Assembly (NCBI RefSeq): GCF_051379705.1
Contig: NZ_CP179868.1
Coordinates: forward strand, 3,534,001 to 3,598,000
Direction of reading: 5' to 3'
Source of the DNA: Ekhidna sp051379705
Lineage (GTDB): Bacteria > Bacteroidota > Bacteroidia > Cytophagales > Cyclobacteriaceae
DNA: 64,000 nucleotides
Under the pieces are notes generated by a model. That model searched no databases and had not been told where the DNA came from. It was given only the letters and a program-made list of their open reading frames with translations. Positions 36,022 to 43,610 of this stretch are shown piece after piece. The stretch's first letter is position 1. Each line of letters opens with the position of its first letter. A program made the translations under genes and the position numbers.

Positions 36022-36483
36022 ATGAAAAAAATCACAATCTTACTCCTCGTAGCAGGCATCTCCCTATCCGGGTTTGCCCAAGACACTGACAAAGCATCCA
36101 AAACCAAGGGCTTGAAGAAAGTGGAAAGCGTATCGCAACTTTCTCAATTGTCTGAGTTGTCTCAGCTTTCTGAATTGTCAAACCTTGCTGAGCTTTCCAG
36201 TTTGGCTGAGCTCGCTGCACTTTCCGAATTGTCGGAGCTCGCGGAGCTGTCCTCATTGGCCAATGAAGCAGTGCTGGTTGATCTCACTGAATTGGGAGTG
36301 GAGCTCAATATGGACATGATCAAGATGTTCTCTGACTTTGGAAACTATGCTGACTTTGGAAATTACGCAGAGTATATCAACTACGCGGATTACGGAACCG
36401 ATGTAGATGTTGATTTCGATGAGATCCAAAAGTCAATAAAAGAGGCCATGAAGGATATCGATATCGAAAAAGAAAAAGAGTAA
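36022..36483 (+). CDS. Secreted protein with leucine at every third residue
   Basis: I place the start at the ATG at 36022, giving a signal peptide (MKKITILLLVAGISLSGFAQ) and 153 residues; an upstream in-frame ATG at 36001 adds seven polar residues. From about residue 36 to 84 the mature protein is an almost perfect tripeptide repeat L-(S/A)-x (LSQ, LSE, LAE and so on, about 16 units). It is followed by a hexapeptide repeat of the form DFGNYA, DFGNYA, EYINYA, then an acidic tail. No family was recognised. The repeat is encoded by similar but not identical codons, so it is not a recent slippage product only. A strong terminator follows. Confidence 0.7.
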   Translation: MKKITILLLVAGISLSGFAQDTDKASKTKGLKKVESVSQLSQLSELSQLSELSNLAELSSLAELAALSELSELAELSSLANEAVLVDLTELGVELNMDMIKMFSDFGNYADFGNYAEYINYADYGTDVDVDFDEIQKSIKEAMKDIDIEKEKE

Positions 36484-36494
36484 GGTTCAGGTTA

Positions 36495-36526
36495 CCAGGT
36501 TTGGTTTCGGCCGAACCTGGTTTTTT
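36495..36526 (+). terminator. Rho-independent terminator of the leucine-triplet gene
   Basis: CCAGGTTTGG (36495-36504) pairs with CCGAACCTGG (36511-36520) over ten pairs (one T-G), with a TTTCGG loop and six T. Starts 11 bp after the stop codon. Confidence 0.88.
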
Positions 36527-36552
36527 ATCACTAATTCGTAAAATAGCTTCCT

Positions 36553-36888
36553 CACTTTTGCGGCAACTAAATCCACGGTGAAAATAGAAGAACCACTTTT
36601 GCGGCAGCTAAATTTTCTGTAGAAATAGAAGAATCAGTTTTGCGGCAGCTAAATCCATGGTGAAAATAGAAGAACCACTTTGGCGGCAACTAAATCCACG
36701 GTGAAATCAGAAGAATCACTTTTGCGGCAACTAAATCCACGGTGAAAACAGAAGAATCACTTTTGCGACAGCTAAATCCACGGTGAAATCAGAAGAATCA
36801 CTTTTGCGGCAACTAAATCCGCGGTGAAAATAGAAGAATCACTTTTGCGGCAGCTAAATCCACGGGGAAAACAGAAGAATCACTTTTG
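36553..36888. repeat. Tandem repeat, eight copies of a 41-bp unit
   Basis: Units start exactly 41 bp apart at 36553, 36594, 36635, 36676, 36717, 36758, 36799 and 36840, with a ninth truncated copy (CACTTTTG) at 36881. Each begins CACTTTTGCGGCAACTAA and continues with a CCACGGTGAAAA and AGAAGAA part, with a few substitutions per copy. There are no spacers, so it is a minisatellite and not a CRISPR. The array fills the space between the terminator and the stop codon of the reductase gene at 36890. Confidence 0.95.
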
Positions 36889-36889
36889 A

Positions 36890-37438
36890 TTATCCATTTC
36901 CCCTCTTCCTCGCATAATGATTCTGCACCAGCTGCCCAAAGTAGACTTTGGATTCAACAAGCTCAAACTGTAGCTCGATGGGGAACTCGCCAAATAGGGA
37001 AGGCCCACCACCCAAGACTATAGGGAAAGCGGTAATGATCATCTCGTCGATTAAATCTTCCTTAAGAAAGCTCTGAATGGTACTTCCGCCATCAATGTAA
37101 AGCCGAGTATGTCCTTGTGCATGAATTTCCTCAAGTACTTCTTGCAAAGTTCCGCTGACTAGAAAAGCTTTACCCTTGTGGCTTTCCGGGATTTCTTTTA
37201 AGCTGTTGCTCAGCACATAGACCGGTTTCTGATATGGCCACTCTACATCAAATCCCAGCACGGTTTCGAAAGTGTTTCGTCCCATCACCATTGCATCAAT
37301 GTCATTGGTAAAGGCGTAGTAGCCCATGTCCTCACCCTCAGGAATCTGAATAGAATCGAGCCAGGCAATCCCATCATTCCGATCGGCGATGCGCCCGTCC
37401 AGGCTGGTAGCTATGTATACGCTGTTTTTCTTATCCAT
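36890..37438 (-). CDS. RibD/dihydrofolate reductase-like protein
   Basis: A 182-residue protein of the 'dihydrofolate reductase family' (RibD C-terminal fold). Typical stretches are VYIATSLDGRIAD at the start, MVMGRNTFETVLGF near 51-64, LYIDGGSTIQSFLKEDLIDEMII near 118-140 and FPIVLGGGPSLFG. It probably uses NADPH to reduce a pyrimidine- or pterin-like substrate; true DHFR activity is not indicated. Its stop codon lies directly beside the 41-bp repeat array. Follows the NAD(P)-binding gene by 3 bp on the same transcript. Confidence 0.87.
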   Translation of the reverse strand: MDKKNSVYIATSLDGRIADRNDGIAWLDSIQIPEGEDMGYYAFTNDIDAMVMGRNTFETVLGFDVEWPYQKPVYVLSNSLKEIPESHKGKAFLVSGTLQEVLEEIHAQGHTRLYIDGGSTIQSFLKEDLIDEMIITAFPIVLGGGPSLFGEFPIELQFELVESKVYFGQLVQNHYARKRGNG

Positions 37439-37441
37439 GGG

Positions 37442-38095
37442 CTAGTCCTTTGATATCACAACCTTTTTGCCAATCAAATCAATTGATTTAAGTGAATTTA
37501 CTAGATACTTGGCTACCGCCAAACGGCTGATCAATAAGCCGGGCTTTGGATAATTATCAAACGTTTCTCTCACGGGTTGCTTCCTTTTTGAATTGGTTAA
37601 TCCAACAGGACGCACAATAGTCCAATCTACGTTTGACTCCTGAACGACCTTTTCTTGTCTTTCATGATCTGCATAGGCAACACCTATATTGCTGTTTTCA
37701 ACAAACCACCGAAACCATCCCGGTAGATTTTCTTTTGTTTCTGCCACACCCCATGCAGAGCAAATTACCAGACGTTTGATCTCTTCTTCTTCAGCGAAAG
37801 GAATTAGTTGTCGCATCGTATCTGAAAGAAATTTTTTTGGAGTTCTGATTGAAGACCAGGGAAAGTCTGACTTTCTGGAGATATTAAGCACACTGATCAC
37901 TGCATCACATCCAGCTAGGGCTTTTCTCAAATCTTCTCTCTTACTTGGATTCCCTTCGAGAATTGTAAGTCCCTCTTGTTTCTTGATACGTTTGGAATTT
38001 CTCGAAAGACAAGTCACACGGTAATCATTCTCAAGCGCATACTTGAGAACTAGCTTTCCTGTTCGTCCGGTAGCGCCAAGTATGAGGAGATTCAT
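37442..38095 (-). CDS. NAD(P)H-binding atypical SDR protein
   Basis: A 217-residue Rossmann protein beginning LLILGATGRTGKLVLKYAL (GxxGxxG at about residues 7-12) with the conserved CDAVISVLNIS and VDWTIVRPVGLT segments of NmrA/atypical SDR proteins. Such proteins act as reductases or NAD(P)(H) sensors; substrate unknown. It is the upstream partner of the reductase at 36890-37438 (3-bp gap) and follows the M28 peptidase gene by 8 bp, suggesting a three-gene transcript. Confidence 0.87.
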   Translation of the reverse strand: MNLLILGATGRTGKLVLKYALENDYRVTCLSRNSKRIKKQEGLTILEGNPSKREDLRKALAGCDAVISVLNISRKSDFPWSSIRTPKKFLSDTMRQLIPFAEEEEIKRLVICSAWGVAETKENLPGWFRWFVENSNIGVAYADHERQEKVVQESNVDWTIVRPVGLTNSKRKQPVRETFDNYPKPGLLISRLAVAKYLVNSLKSIDLIGKKVVISKD

Positions 38096-38103
38096 CTCAC
38101 ATT

Positions 38104-39462
38104 TTACTTCAACCCTTCCTGATCCAACAAGTACATCATGGCGCTCATGCTTGCCGCACCCAGCTCAAGTTCGCGCTGATCAATGGCTTCAAACACATCC
38201 GCAGGGGTGTGGTGATAGATAAAATACTTCTGTGTGCTTGGTCGCAGGCCAATAAGAAGTGTCCCCTGTGACCTCAATGGTCCAATGTCTGCACCGCCAC
38301 CATTCTGATCAAAGTCCCAAACCCGATAGGGAAGGAAGTAGTCTCTCCATGCTTTGATCTGTGCTCTTTGCTCTTCTGTGCCTGAAGTGGAAAAGCCCAG
38401 TGGCTGAAACCCTCCAGAATCGGACTCCAGCGCAGCGATGTGCTTTTCACCTTTTTCTTTGGCCACTCTCGCATACTCCCGACCACCTCTGAGACCGTTT
38501 TCTTCATTCATCCACATTACTGCTCTGAGCGTACGCTTTGGCGTGATACCCAGTGCTTTGAATAGTCGAACCGCTTCAATCGCCTGCATGCACCCACTGC
38601 CATCGTCATGTGCACCTTCGCCTACATCCCACGAATCCAGATGTCCGCCCACTGCGATGATCTCATCCGGAACTTCTGAGCCTCGTAGTTCTCCGATGAC
38701 ATTGTATGAAAGTACATCAGGCAGCTGTTGGCAATGCGTCTCTATGTACACATTGAGTTTTTGTTCTTTCAATACCTGACTCAGCTTATCCGCATCATTG
38801 GTACTTATGGCCACAGCGGGTATTTGATTGATCAATGCTTTGTACCTCAATGATCCCGTATGGGGAATGTCATCTTGCCTGTTGGTAACCGAGCGAATGA
38901 TAATGGCTTTGGCTCCATATTTAGCAGCTTCTGAAGCTCCTGAGGATCGTTGAACCACCGCACCTCCGTAAGCGCCGAAGGTGTTGATGATGGTAGGATC
39001 CATCCGGCCATTGTAAAATACAATCTTGCCTTCTAATTTCTTGCCGAGCTCATTCACCTCGTCTATGCCGCTCACCTCGATCACATCAGCAAGCACGCCC
39101 TCAGGACCTGTGCCCACGGAGTTGCCCAATGCCAGTGCATTGAAATCAATGGTGCCGTGCTTATCCGAATTCACCGCACGCACGATCTCTTTCTTGCCAC
39201 GAACCCAATGTGGTACCATCACAGGTTGCAGGTATACCGTGTCGAACCCGTAAGATTCCATGAGCTGCTTCGTATACTCTACCGCAGCGGCAGCTTCAGG
39301 TGATCCTGACAATCGGTTTCCGATTTCTTTACACAATACCCGGAGGTCTTCATACACCCGGCCATTGGTCAATGCTTCGTTGTAGATGCTTTTGATTTGA
39401 TCCTCATGCTGGGAGAATGCCAACATTGGAGCTAAAAGGGAGAGTAGTAAAATCTTTTTCAT
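38104..39462 (-). CDS. Secreted M28 family peptidase with PA domain
   Basis: Zinc aminopeptidase/carboxypeptidase of about 452 residues; I start at the ATG at 39462, where the signal peptide MKKILLLSLLAPMLAFSQ begins (an ATG at 39480 would add six residues). A PA-type insert is present around residues 110-220. Zinc ligands are visible in VGGHLDSWDVGEGAHDDGSG (His and the bridging Asp) and in WMNEENGLRGG (catalytic Glu and ligand Glu), with a late His in IYHHTPADVFE. The pattern matches carboxypeptidase Q-like members. Probably degrades peptides outside the cell. Confidence 0.9.
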   Translation of the reverse strand: MKKILLLSLLAPMLAFSQHEDQIKSIYNEALTNGRVYEDLRVLCKEIGNRLSGSPEAAAAVEYTKQLMESYGFDTVYLQPVMVPHWVRGKKEIVRAVNSDKHGTIDFNALALGNSVGTGPEGVLADVIEVSGIDEVNELGKKLEGKIVFYNGRMDPTIINTFGAYGGAVVQRSSGASEAAKYGAKAIIIRSVTNRQDDIPHTGSLRYKALINQIPAVAISTNDADKLSQVLKEQKLNVYIETHCQQLPDVLSYNVIGELRGSEVPDEIIAVGGHLDSWDVGEGAHDDGSGCMQAIEAVRLFKALGITPKRTLRAVMWMNEENGLRGGREYARVAKEKGEKHIAALESDSGGFQPLGFSTSGTEEQRAQIKAWRDYFLPYRVWDFDQNGGGADIGPLRSQGTLLIGLRPSTQKYFIYHHTPADVFEAIDQRELELGAASMSAMMYLLDQEGLK

Positions 39463-39610
39463 ACGTTTCAATTTGTGCATTGAGTCATTGCCGCCTACGG
39501 TGACTTACCGCAATGTTATGCTCAATGAATTACCTGATCATCAGGGGCTGAAATTAACTGAATCGAATGCGCATTCAAAACGAGCTGTTACAAAAGGAAG
39601 AAAGTGTGGA

Positions 39611-40240
39611 TTAGAGGCTGGCTACAATTTCCGGCATCACCCGATGACCACCATCATACCAATGTAATTGTGGCTCTCGACCCAGCGCCTTCTTTACAAC
39701 CTCATTTTGTTGGGGTATCATCTCTTCTTTAAAGTAGATATCCTCTTTGCTGGTGTAATAGTGAATTCCTTCTTCACCGGTTAAATACTTCCAATCTTCA
39801 GGATTGGTATCCGGCGGAAATGTACCCGCCCAGATGATCATTTGATGAAATGGTACTTTAGCCTGTGCAGCATATCGTCCCATAGTAGCCGTGCCTTGAG
39901 AGAACCCAAAATAGATGAGTTGTTTGTTAGAAATGTCTCCAATCGTATGCAAAACAGCATCTATGTATGCGTATTGATTTTCAATTTCAGTCAAGCGGTC
40001 TTCCTTCGTCATCCAGGATGCGCCTACTCTGCCATAAACTCCGTTCAGATAATACTTGGAAAGACCTTGAGGAGCTATGATGAAATTTTTCTCCGGATCT
40101 AAATCCTCAAATTTTTTAATGAAGTATTCCGCCAACTGACCATACCCGTGAAAGACCAGCCAAACCCGTTCAGTTTTTTCAGTCAGCTTGTTTAAGGTGT
40201 GGTAGGAGGCTTTTATGGAAATGTTGATGTGGTGTTGCAT
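39611..40240 (-). CDS. Alpha/beta hydrolase, carboxylesterase/phospholipase type
   Basis: A 209-residue hydrolase. The oxyanion region is VFHGYGQLAEYF, the nucleophile Ser is in FGFSQGTATMGR (GxSxG, near residue 115), and the catalytic His is in DGGHRVMPE near the C-terminus. The 'FSQG' elbow and short length fit the phospholipase/carboxylesterase (YpfH-like) group. Substrate unknown. It stands alone between the M28 gene and a REP-like element; the 148 bases at 39463-39610 hold no other gene. Confidence 0.88.
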   Translation of the reverse strand: MQHHINISIKASYHTLNKLTEKTERVWLVFHGYGQLAEYFIKKFEDLDPEKNFIIAPQGLSKYYLNGVYGRVGASWMTKEDRLTEIENQYAYIDAVLHTIGDISNKQLIYFGFSQGTATMGRYAAQAKVPFHQMIIWAGTFPPDTNPEDWKYLTGEEGIHYYTSKEDIYFKEEMIPQQNEVVKKALGREPQLHWYDGGHRVMPEIVASL

Positions 40241-40246
40241 TTTGAA

Positions 40247-40403
40247 AGTCCCCTCCTTGGAGGGGATTTAGGGATTGATGAGTTTATCGTAGATTTTATT
40301 GTAAAGATTTGATGACCTTGATGTGAAAACTAATATCAAATGGGTGGTAAATGAAATTGTTCGATGCATCACAACCCACCCCCGACCCCTCCAGAGAGGG
40401 AAG
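40247..40403. repeat. REP-like intergenic element with inverted ends
   Basis: The left end (AGTCCCCTCCTTGGAGGGG, 40248-40266, itself a hairpin) and the right end (CCCCTCCAGAGAGGGAAGT, 40385-40403) are imperfect inverted repeats with similar extensions (ATTTAGGG and CCCACCCCCGA). Similar GGAGGGG-type elements are widespread between genes in Bacteroidota genomes. Whether this one is mobile cannot be told from one copy. It lies between two minus-strand genes. Confidence 0.65.
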
Positions 40404-40407
40404 TAAA

Positions 40408-41649
40408 TTATCCAGCTACCATTTGCATCATTAACCCACATAAATAAGCGCCGTAGGTTCCCAGTACATACCCTAAAACTGCCATCAATACACCCACAGG
40501 AGCTAAAGACGGATGAAACTCGGAGGCAATCACAGGTGCAGACGCCGCACCGCCAACATTGGCGGTACTGCCTACCGCAATAAAGAAATAAGGTGCTTTG
40601 ATCAGTTTAGCCACAATAGCGAGCAGCAGTACGTGAAATAGAATCCAGGTGATTCCCAGAAAGAAGTATCCGGGATTCGAGAAGATCGCGAGGATATCCA
40701 TGTTCATACCTATAGCCGCTACAAGTATGTAAATGAATGCCCTTCCGATTCTGGAAGCTCCGACACCCTCAAGCTCTCGAGCCTTGGTGAATGACAGGAT
40801 CACTCCCAGGGTAGTAGCAATAACGACCAGCCAGAAAAATCCGGAAGTAAGGCTGTATTGCTGCAGCGCCGGGAATTGCTCCAGAAATGGAACAATTAAA
40901 TCGGAACCAAAATGGGCGAATCCTGTGCAGGCAAAACCGACCATTAGCACTTTCATCAGGTCAGTCAAATCAGGAGTTTTGGAAACACTTGCCTGATAGT
41001 TTTCCATTTTCAGCTTCAATGCTTCGATAGCCGAAGAATCTGCTTTGAGCTTGCGATCAATGATTTTGGTTACCGCGACTCCTGCTATAAGTATTCCCAA
41101 CCATGCATTCCCAACAATAATATCTACAGTTACCATGGTAGAAAATAATTCATCGCTCACCTCAAAGACTTCCTTCATGGTCGCTTGATTGGCACCACCA
41201 CCAATCCATGAGCCGGCGATTGTCGTCATCCCACGCCAAACTTCATTGGGAGCTACACCTCCAACCAGATCCGGTGCGATTTGAGAAAAGATCATAATAG
41301 TAAGTGGCCCGCCGATCATGATGCCTACGGTTCCTGTCACAAACATGATTACTGCTTTCGATCCAAGCTTGGCAATTTCTTTTAGATCAACACTCAAAGT
41401 CAATAAAACCAAACTTGCAGGAAGAAGGTACCGCGATGCGACAAAATACAAATTCGATTTCGAGGGATCAATCAACCCAACTGCTTTCATGAGAGAAGGC
41501 AGAAAATAGCACACGAGCAGTGCCGGCACGTAAGAATAGAACTTCTTCCAAAATGGGTGATCCAAAGCCGAAGTGTAGAATACTGCACCGAGCATCAGCA
41601 TCAGCATTCCAAAAATTACGGCATCATTTGTGATTAAAGGTTGGTCCAT
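40408..41649 (-). CDS. DUF819 family membrane protein
   Basis: A 413-residue polytopic protein with ten to twelve membrane segments, containing the family pattern AGSWIGGGANQATMKEVFEV and, near the C-terminus, AVGSTANVGGAASAPVIASEFHP. DUF819 (YjcL-like) proteins are predicted transporters with two repeated halves. No substrate is known. Divergent from the THX operon, from which it is separated by an 82-bp region that carries the THX promoter. Confidence 0.88.
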   Translation of the reverse strand: MDQPLITNDAVIFGMLMLMLGAVFYTSALDHPFWKKFYSYVPALLVCYFLPSLMKAVGLIDPSKSNLYFVASRYLLPASLVLLTLSVDLKEIAKLGSKAVIMFVTGTVGIMIGGPLTIMIFSQIAPDLVGGVAPNEVWRGMTTIAGSWIGGGANQATMKEVFEVSDELFSTMVTVDIIVGNAWLGILIAGVAVTKIIDRKLKADSSAIEALKLKMENYQASVSKTPDLTDLMKVLMVGFACTGFAHFGSDLIVPFLEQFPALQQYSLTSGFFWLVVIATTLGVILSFTKARELEGVGASRIGRAFIYILVAAIGMNMDILAIFSNPGYFFLGITWILFHVLLLAIVAKLIKAPYFFIAVGSTANVGGAASAPVIASEFHPSLAPVGVLMAVLGYVLGTYGAYLCGLMMQMVAG

Positions 41650-41686
41650 GGTTTTTTTGAATTAGCTTCAAGAATAATCATTATCA

Positions 41687-41716
41687 TTGAGCATATCCAT
41701 CTTTATTTTATTTTTG
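41687..41716 (+). promoter_or_regulatory. Bacteroidota promoter of the THX operon
   Basis: TTG at 41687-41689 and TATTTTTG at 41709-41716 (full match to TAnnTTTG), with 19 bp between, the preferred spacing. The THX ATG at 41732 follows after a leader of about 10 nt. Confidence 0.7.
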
Positions 41717-41731
41717 AAAAAAAATACGATT

Positions 41732-41860
41732 ATGGGGAAAGGAGATAAAAAAACCAGAAGAGGTAAGATTTCTAAAGGTACATACGGAGCTTCAAGACCC
41801 AGAAGTGCCAATAGGAAGTCAGTTGCACAACCAGCAAAAAAAGCATCTAAAAAGAAATAA
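41732..41860 (+). CDS. thx: 30S ribosomal protein THX (S31e-like, bacterial)
   Basis: A 42-residue, strongly basic protein starting MGKGDKKTRRGKISKGTYGA, the signature of ribosomal protein THX, which fills a pocket in the head of the 30S subunit in Thermus and is present in Bacteroidota. The C-terminal half is a Lys/Ala-rich tail (PAKKASKKK). The gene is too short for many ORF finders. It is the first of an apparent operon, 3 bp before an outer-membrane protein gene. Confidence 0.93.
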   Translation: MGKGDKKTRRGKISKGTYGASRPRSANRKSVAQPAKKASKKK

Positions 41861-41863
41861 TAA

Positions 41864-42547
41864 ATGAGGATTATATGGCTGATCTGTCTTGCATTAGTTG
41901 TTAATGTAGGAGTGGGGCAAACGACATTTGTAGGGGTGAAGGCAGGAGGCCATGTTTCATCTACATTTATTGAACATACGGTATTTAACTTAAACCTGAA
42001 TACCACATTTCTGCCTGGCGCGAGCGGGGGAGTGTTTGTAAAGTATCTTCCTAAACCCGGAAGCGCATTCCTAAACTCGGGGATTCAATTTGGCGTGAAT
42101 TACGTACAAAAAGGCTGGAAGCAAACATTCCTTACGGACGAGCCTAGCTACTCAGCTCGAATGAACTACCTGGAGATCCCACTCGAAGGGTTTGGCTACT
42201 TTGGTGGCAAGAATAAATACTTTATCTCCGTTGGTTTATATATGGAGTTTCTCATGAGTTCGAGCCTGGATGCAGAGCCTGACAGCAACAATACCGGTGG
42301 TGCCGACTTCTATACTTATGATGAAACTCGCGATCGTGACGTTGGATATGGAGCTCGATTGGGCGGAGGTATCTTCAGAGAATTGTCCATCGGTACTTTC
42401 CAGGTGGAAGGATTTTTTAGCTACAGTTTCAGTAACTTTATTGACCCTGGAGACCTTACAACGGAGACACCGGACTTATCCAATCACTGGATGTTGGGAT
42501 TTACTGTTGGGTACATGATTTCTTTTGGAGGAAACAAGAATGAATAA
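41864..42547 (+). CDS. Outer-membrane beta-barrel protein
   Basis: A 227-residue exported protein with signal peptide MRIIWLICLALVVNVGVGQ and a PorT-like eight-stranded barrel pattern (FVGVKAGGHVSSTF, GIQFGVNYVQKGWKQ, RMNYLEIPLEGFGYFG, LGFTVGYMISFGG). Such proteins sit in the outer membrane; no function can be given. It starts 3 bp after the THX gene and its end overlaps the AlkB start by 8 bp. Confidence 0.82.
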   Translation: MRIIWLICLALVVNVGVGQTTFVGVKAGGHVSSTFIEHTVFNLNLNTTFLPGASGGVFVKYLPKPGSAFLNSGIQFGVNYVQKGWKQTFLTDEPSYSARMNYLEIPLEGFGYFGGKNKYFISVGLYMEFLMSSSLDAEPDSNNTGGADFYTYDETRDRDVGYGARLGGGIFRELSIGTFQVEGFFSYSFSNFIDPGDLTTETPDLSNHWMLGFTVGYMISFGGNKNE

Positions 42548-43610
42548 AGAAAAGCTAAGCAGACTGAAATATATGAACGTGCTATTGCTTCCGGCATTGG
42601 CATGGGTCAGTTTCAACACATATGGATGGCTCACCTACCTTCCGTTGATAGAATCATTTGTCATGATCCCTTTGTTAGAATTGGCCTTTAAGCCAAATCC
42701 GGAAAATCTGGCAACAGAGACAGAGGAAGAACGAAAAAAGGATCGGATTTTCGATTGGCAATTGTACATCATGGTACCAATCCAATTTGTTTTATTGGGT
42801 ACGTTTCTAATTTCTATGCAAGAAGTGGGTTTGACTTTGGTTGACAAAATCGGCAGAATAACGGCCATGGGACTTATGTGCGGAGTGATAGGCATTAATG
42901 TAGCGCATGAGCTTGGTCACAGGAAGGAGAAATATGAACAGTTTATGGCAAAAGCTCTTTTGCTCACTTCTCTTTATATGCATTTCTTTATTGAGCACAA
43001 CCGTGGGCATCATAGAAATGTAAGCACGAAAGAGGATCCTTCATCAGCTAGATATGGCGAGTGGTTATATACCTTTTGGATAAGATCCGTAGTGTTTGCT
43101 TATTTATCTGCCTGGCAGCTCGAAGCAGAGCGGTTAAAGAAAAAAGGAATGTCAGCTTTCTCGCTTCAAAATGAGATGCTCCAATTCCAACTGATCCAAA
43201 TTGGATTTACAATAGGAATCGGACTCGTTTTTGGCTGGATGATCATGGGCTATTTCATACTTGCGGCAGTTATGGGATTCCTGCTACTGGAAACGGTGAA
43301 TTACATTGAGCACTATGGATTAGAGCGTGATAGAAAAGGAGATACCTATGAGCGCGTAATGCCACATCACTCGTGGAATTCAGATCACAAGATCGGCCGC
43401 ATTATTTTGTTTGAACTTTCCAGACACTCAGATCATCATTACATCGCTAGCAGAAAGTATCAGATACTCAGGCATATTGATGAAAGTCCGCAAATGCCTA
43501 CCGGCTATCCGGGCATGATGATTTTAGCTACTATTCCTCCGCTGTGGTTTTCGATTATGAATCCGCGAATCAGGAAAATCAAATCAGAAGGACTGGCACA
43601 AGCAGCCTAA
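42540..43610 (+). CDS. alkB: Alkane 1-monooxygenase-like membrane hydroxylase
   Basis: A 356-residue integral membrane di-iron enzyme. All histidine clusters of the AlkB group are visible: HELGHR, EHNRGHHRN, NYIEHYGLERD and LSRHSDHHY. Several membrane segments precede the first His box. It should hydroxylate terminal carbons of alkanes or related chains with a rubredoxin partner; no rubredoxin gene is adjacent. I start at the ATG at 42540, which is preceded by GGAGG; an upstream TTG at 42525 is unlikely. Its stop codon overlaps that of the convergent DUF5916 gene. Confidence 0.9.
   Translation: MNKEKLSRLKYMNVLLLPALAWVSFNTYGWLTYLPLIESFVMIPLLELAFKPNPENLATETEEERKKDRIFDWQLYIMVPIQFVLLGTFLISMQEVGLTLVDKIGRITAMGLMCGVIGINVAHELGHRKEKYEQFMAKALLLTSLYMHFFIEHNRGHHRNVSTKEDPSSARYGEWLYTFWIRSVVFAYLSAWQLEAERLKKKGMSAFSLQNEMLQFQLIQIGFTIGIGLVFGWMIMGYFILAAVMGFLLLETVNYIEHYGLERDRKGDTYERVMPHHSWNSDHKIGRIILFELSRHSDHHYIASRKYQILRHIDESPQMPTGYPGMMILATIPPLWFSIMNPRIRKIKSEGLAQAA

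Noticed and set aside
36553..36888. Regular array that could be taken for a CRISPR.
   Set aside because: Copies are head-to-tail with no unique spacers, and no cas genes are nearby.
41668..42006. 112-residue minus-strand frame near the THX gene.
   Set aside because: It runs through THX and the barrel gene in antisense; both of those have clear protein signatures.
42525..42539. Upstream TTG start for the AlkB-like gene.
   Set aside because: The ATG at 42540 has a GGAGG upstream and gives the normal family N-terminus; the TTG would deepen the overlap with the previous gene.
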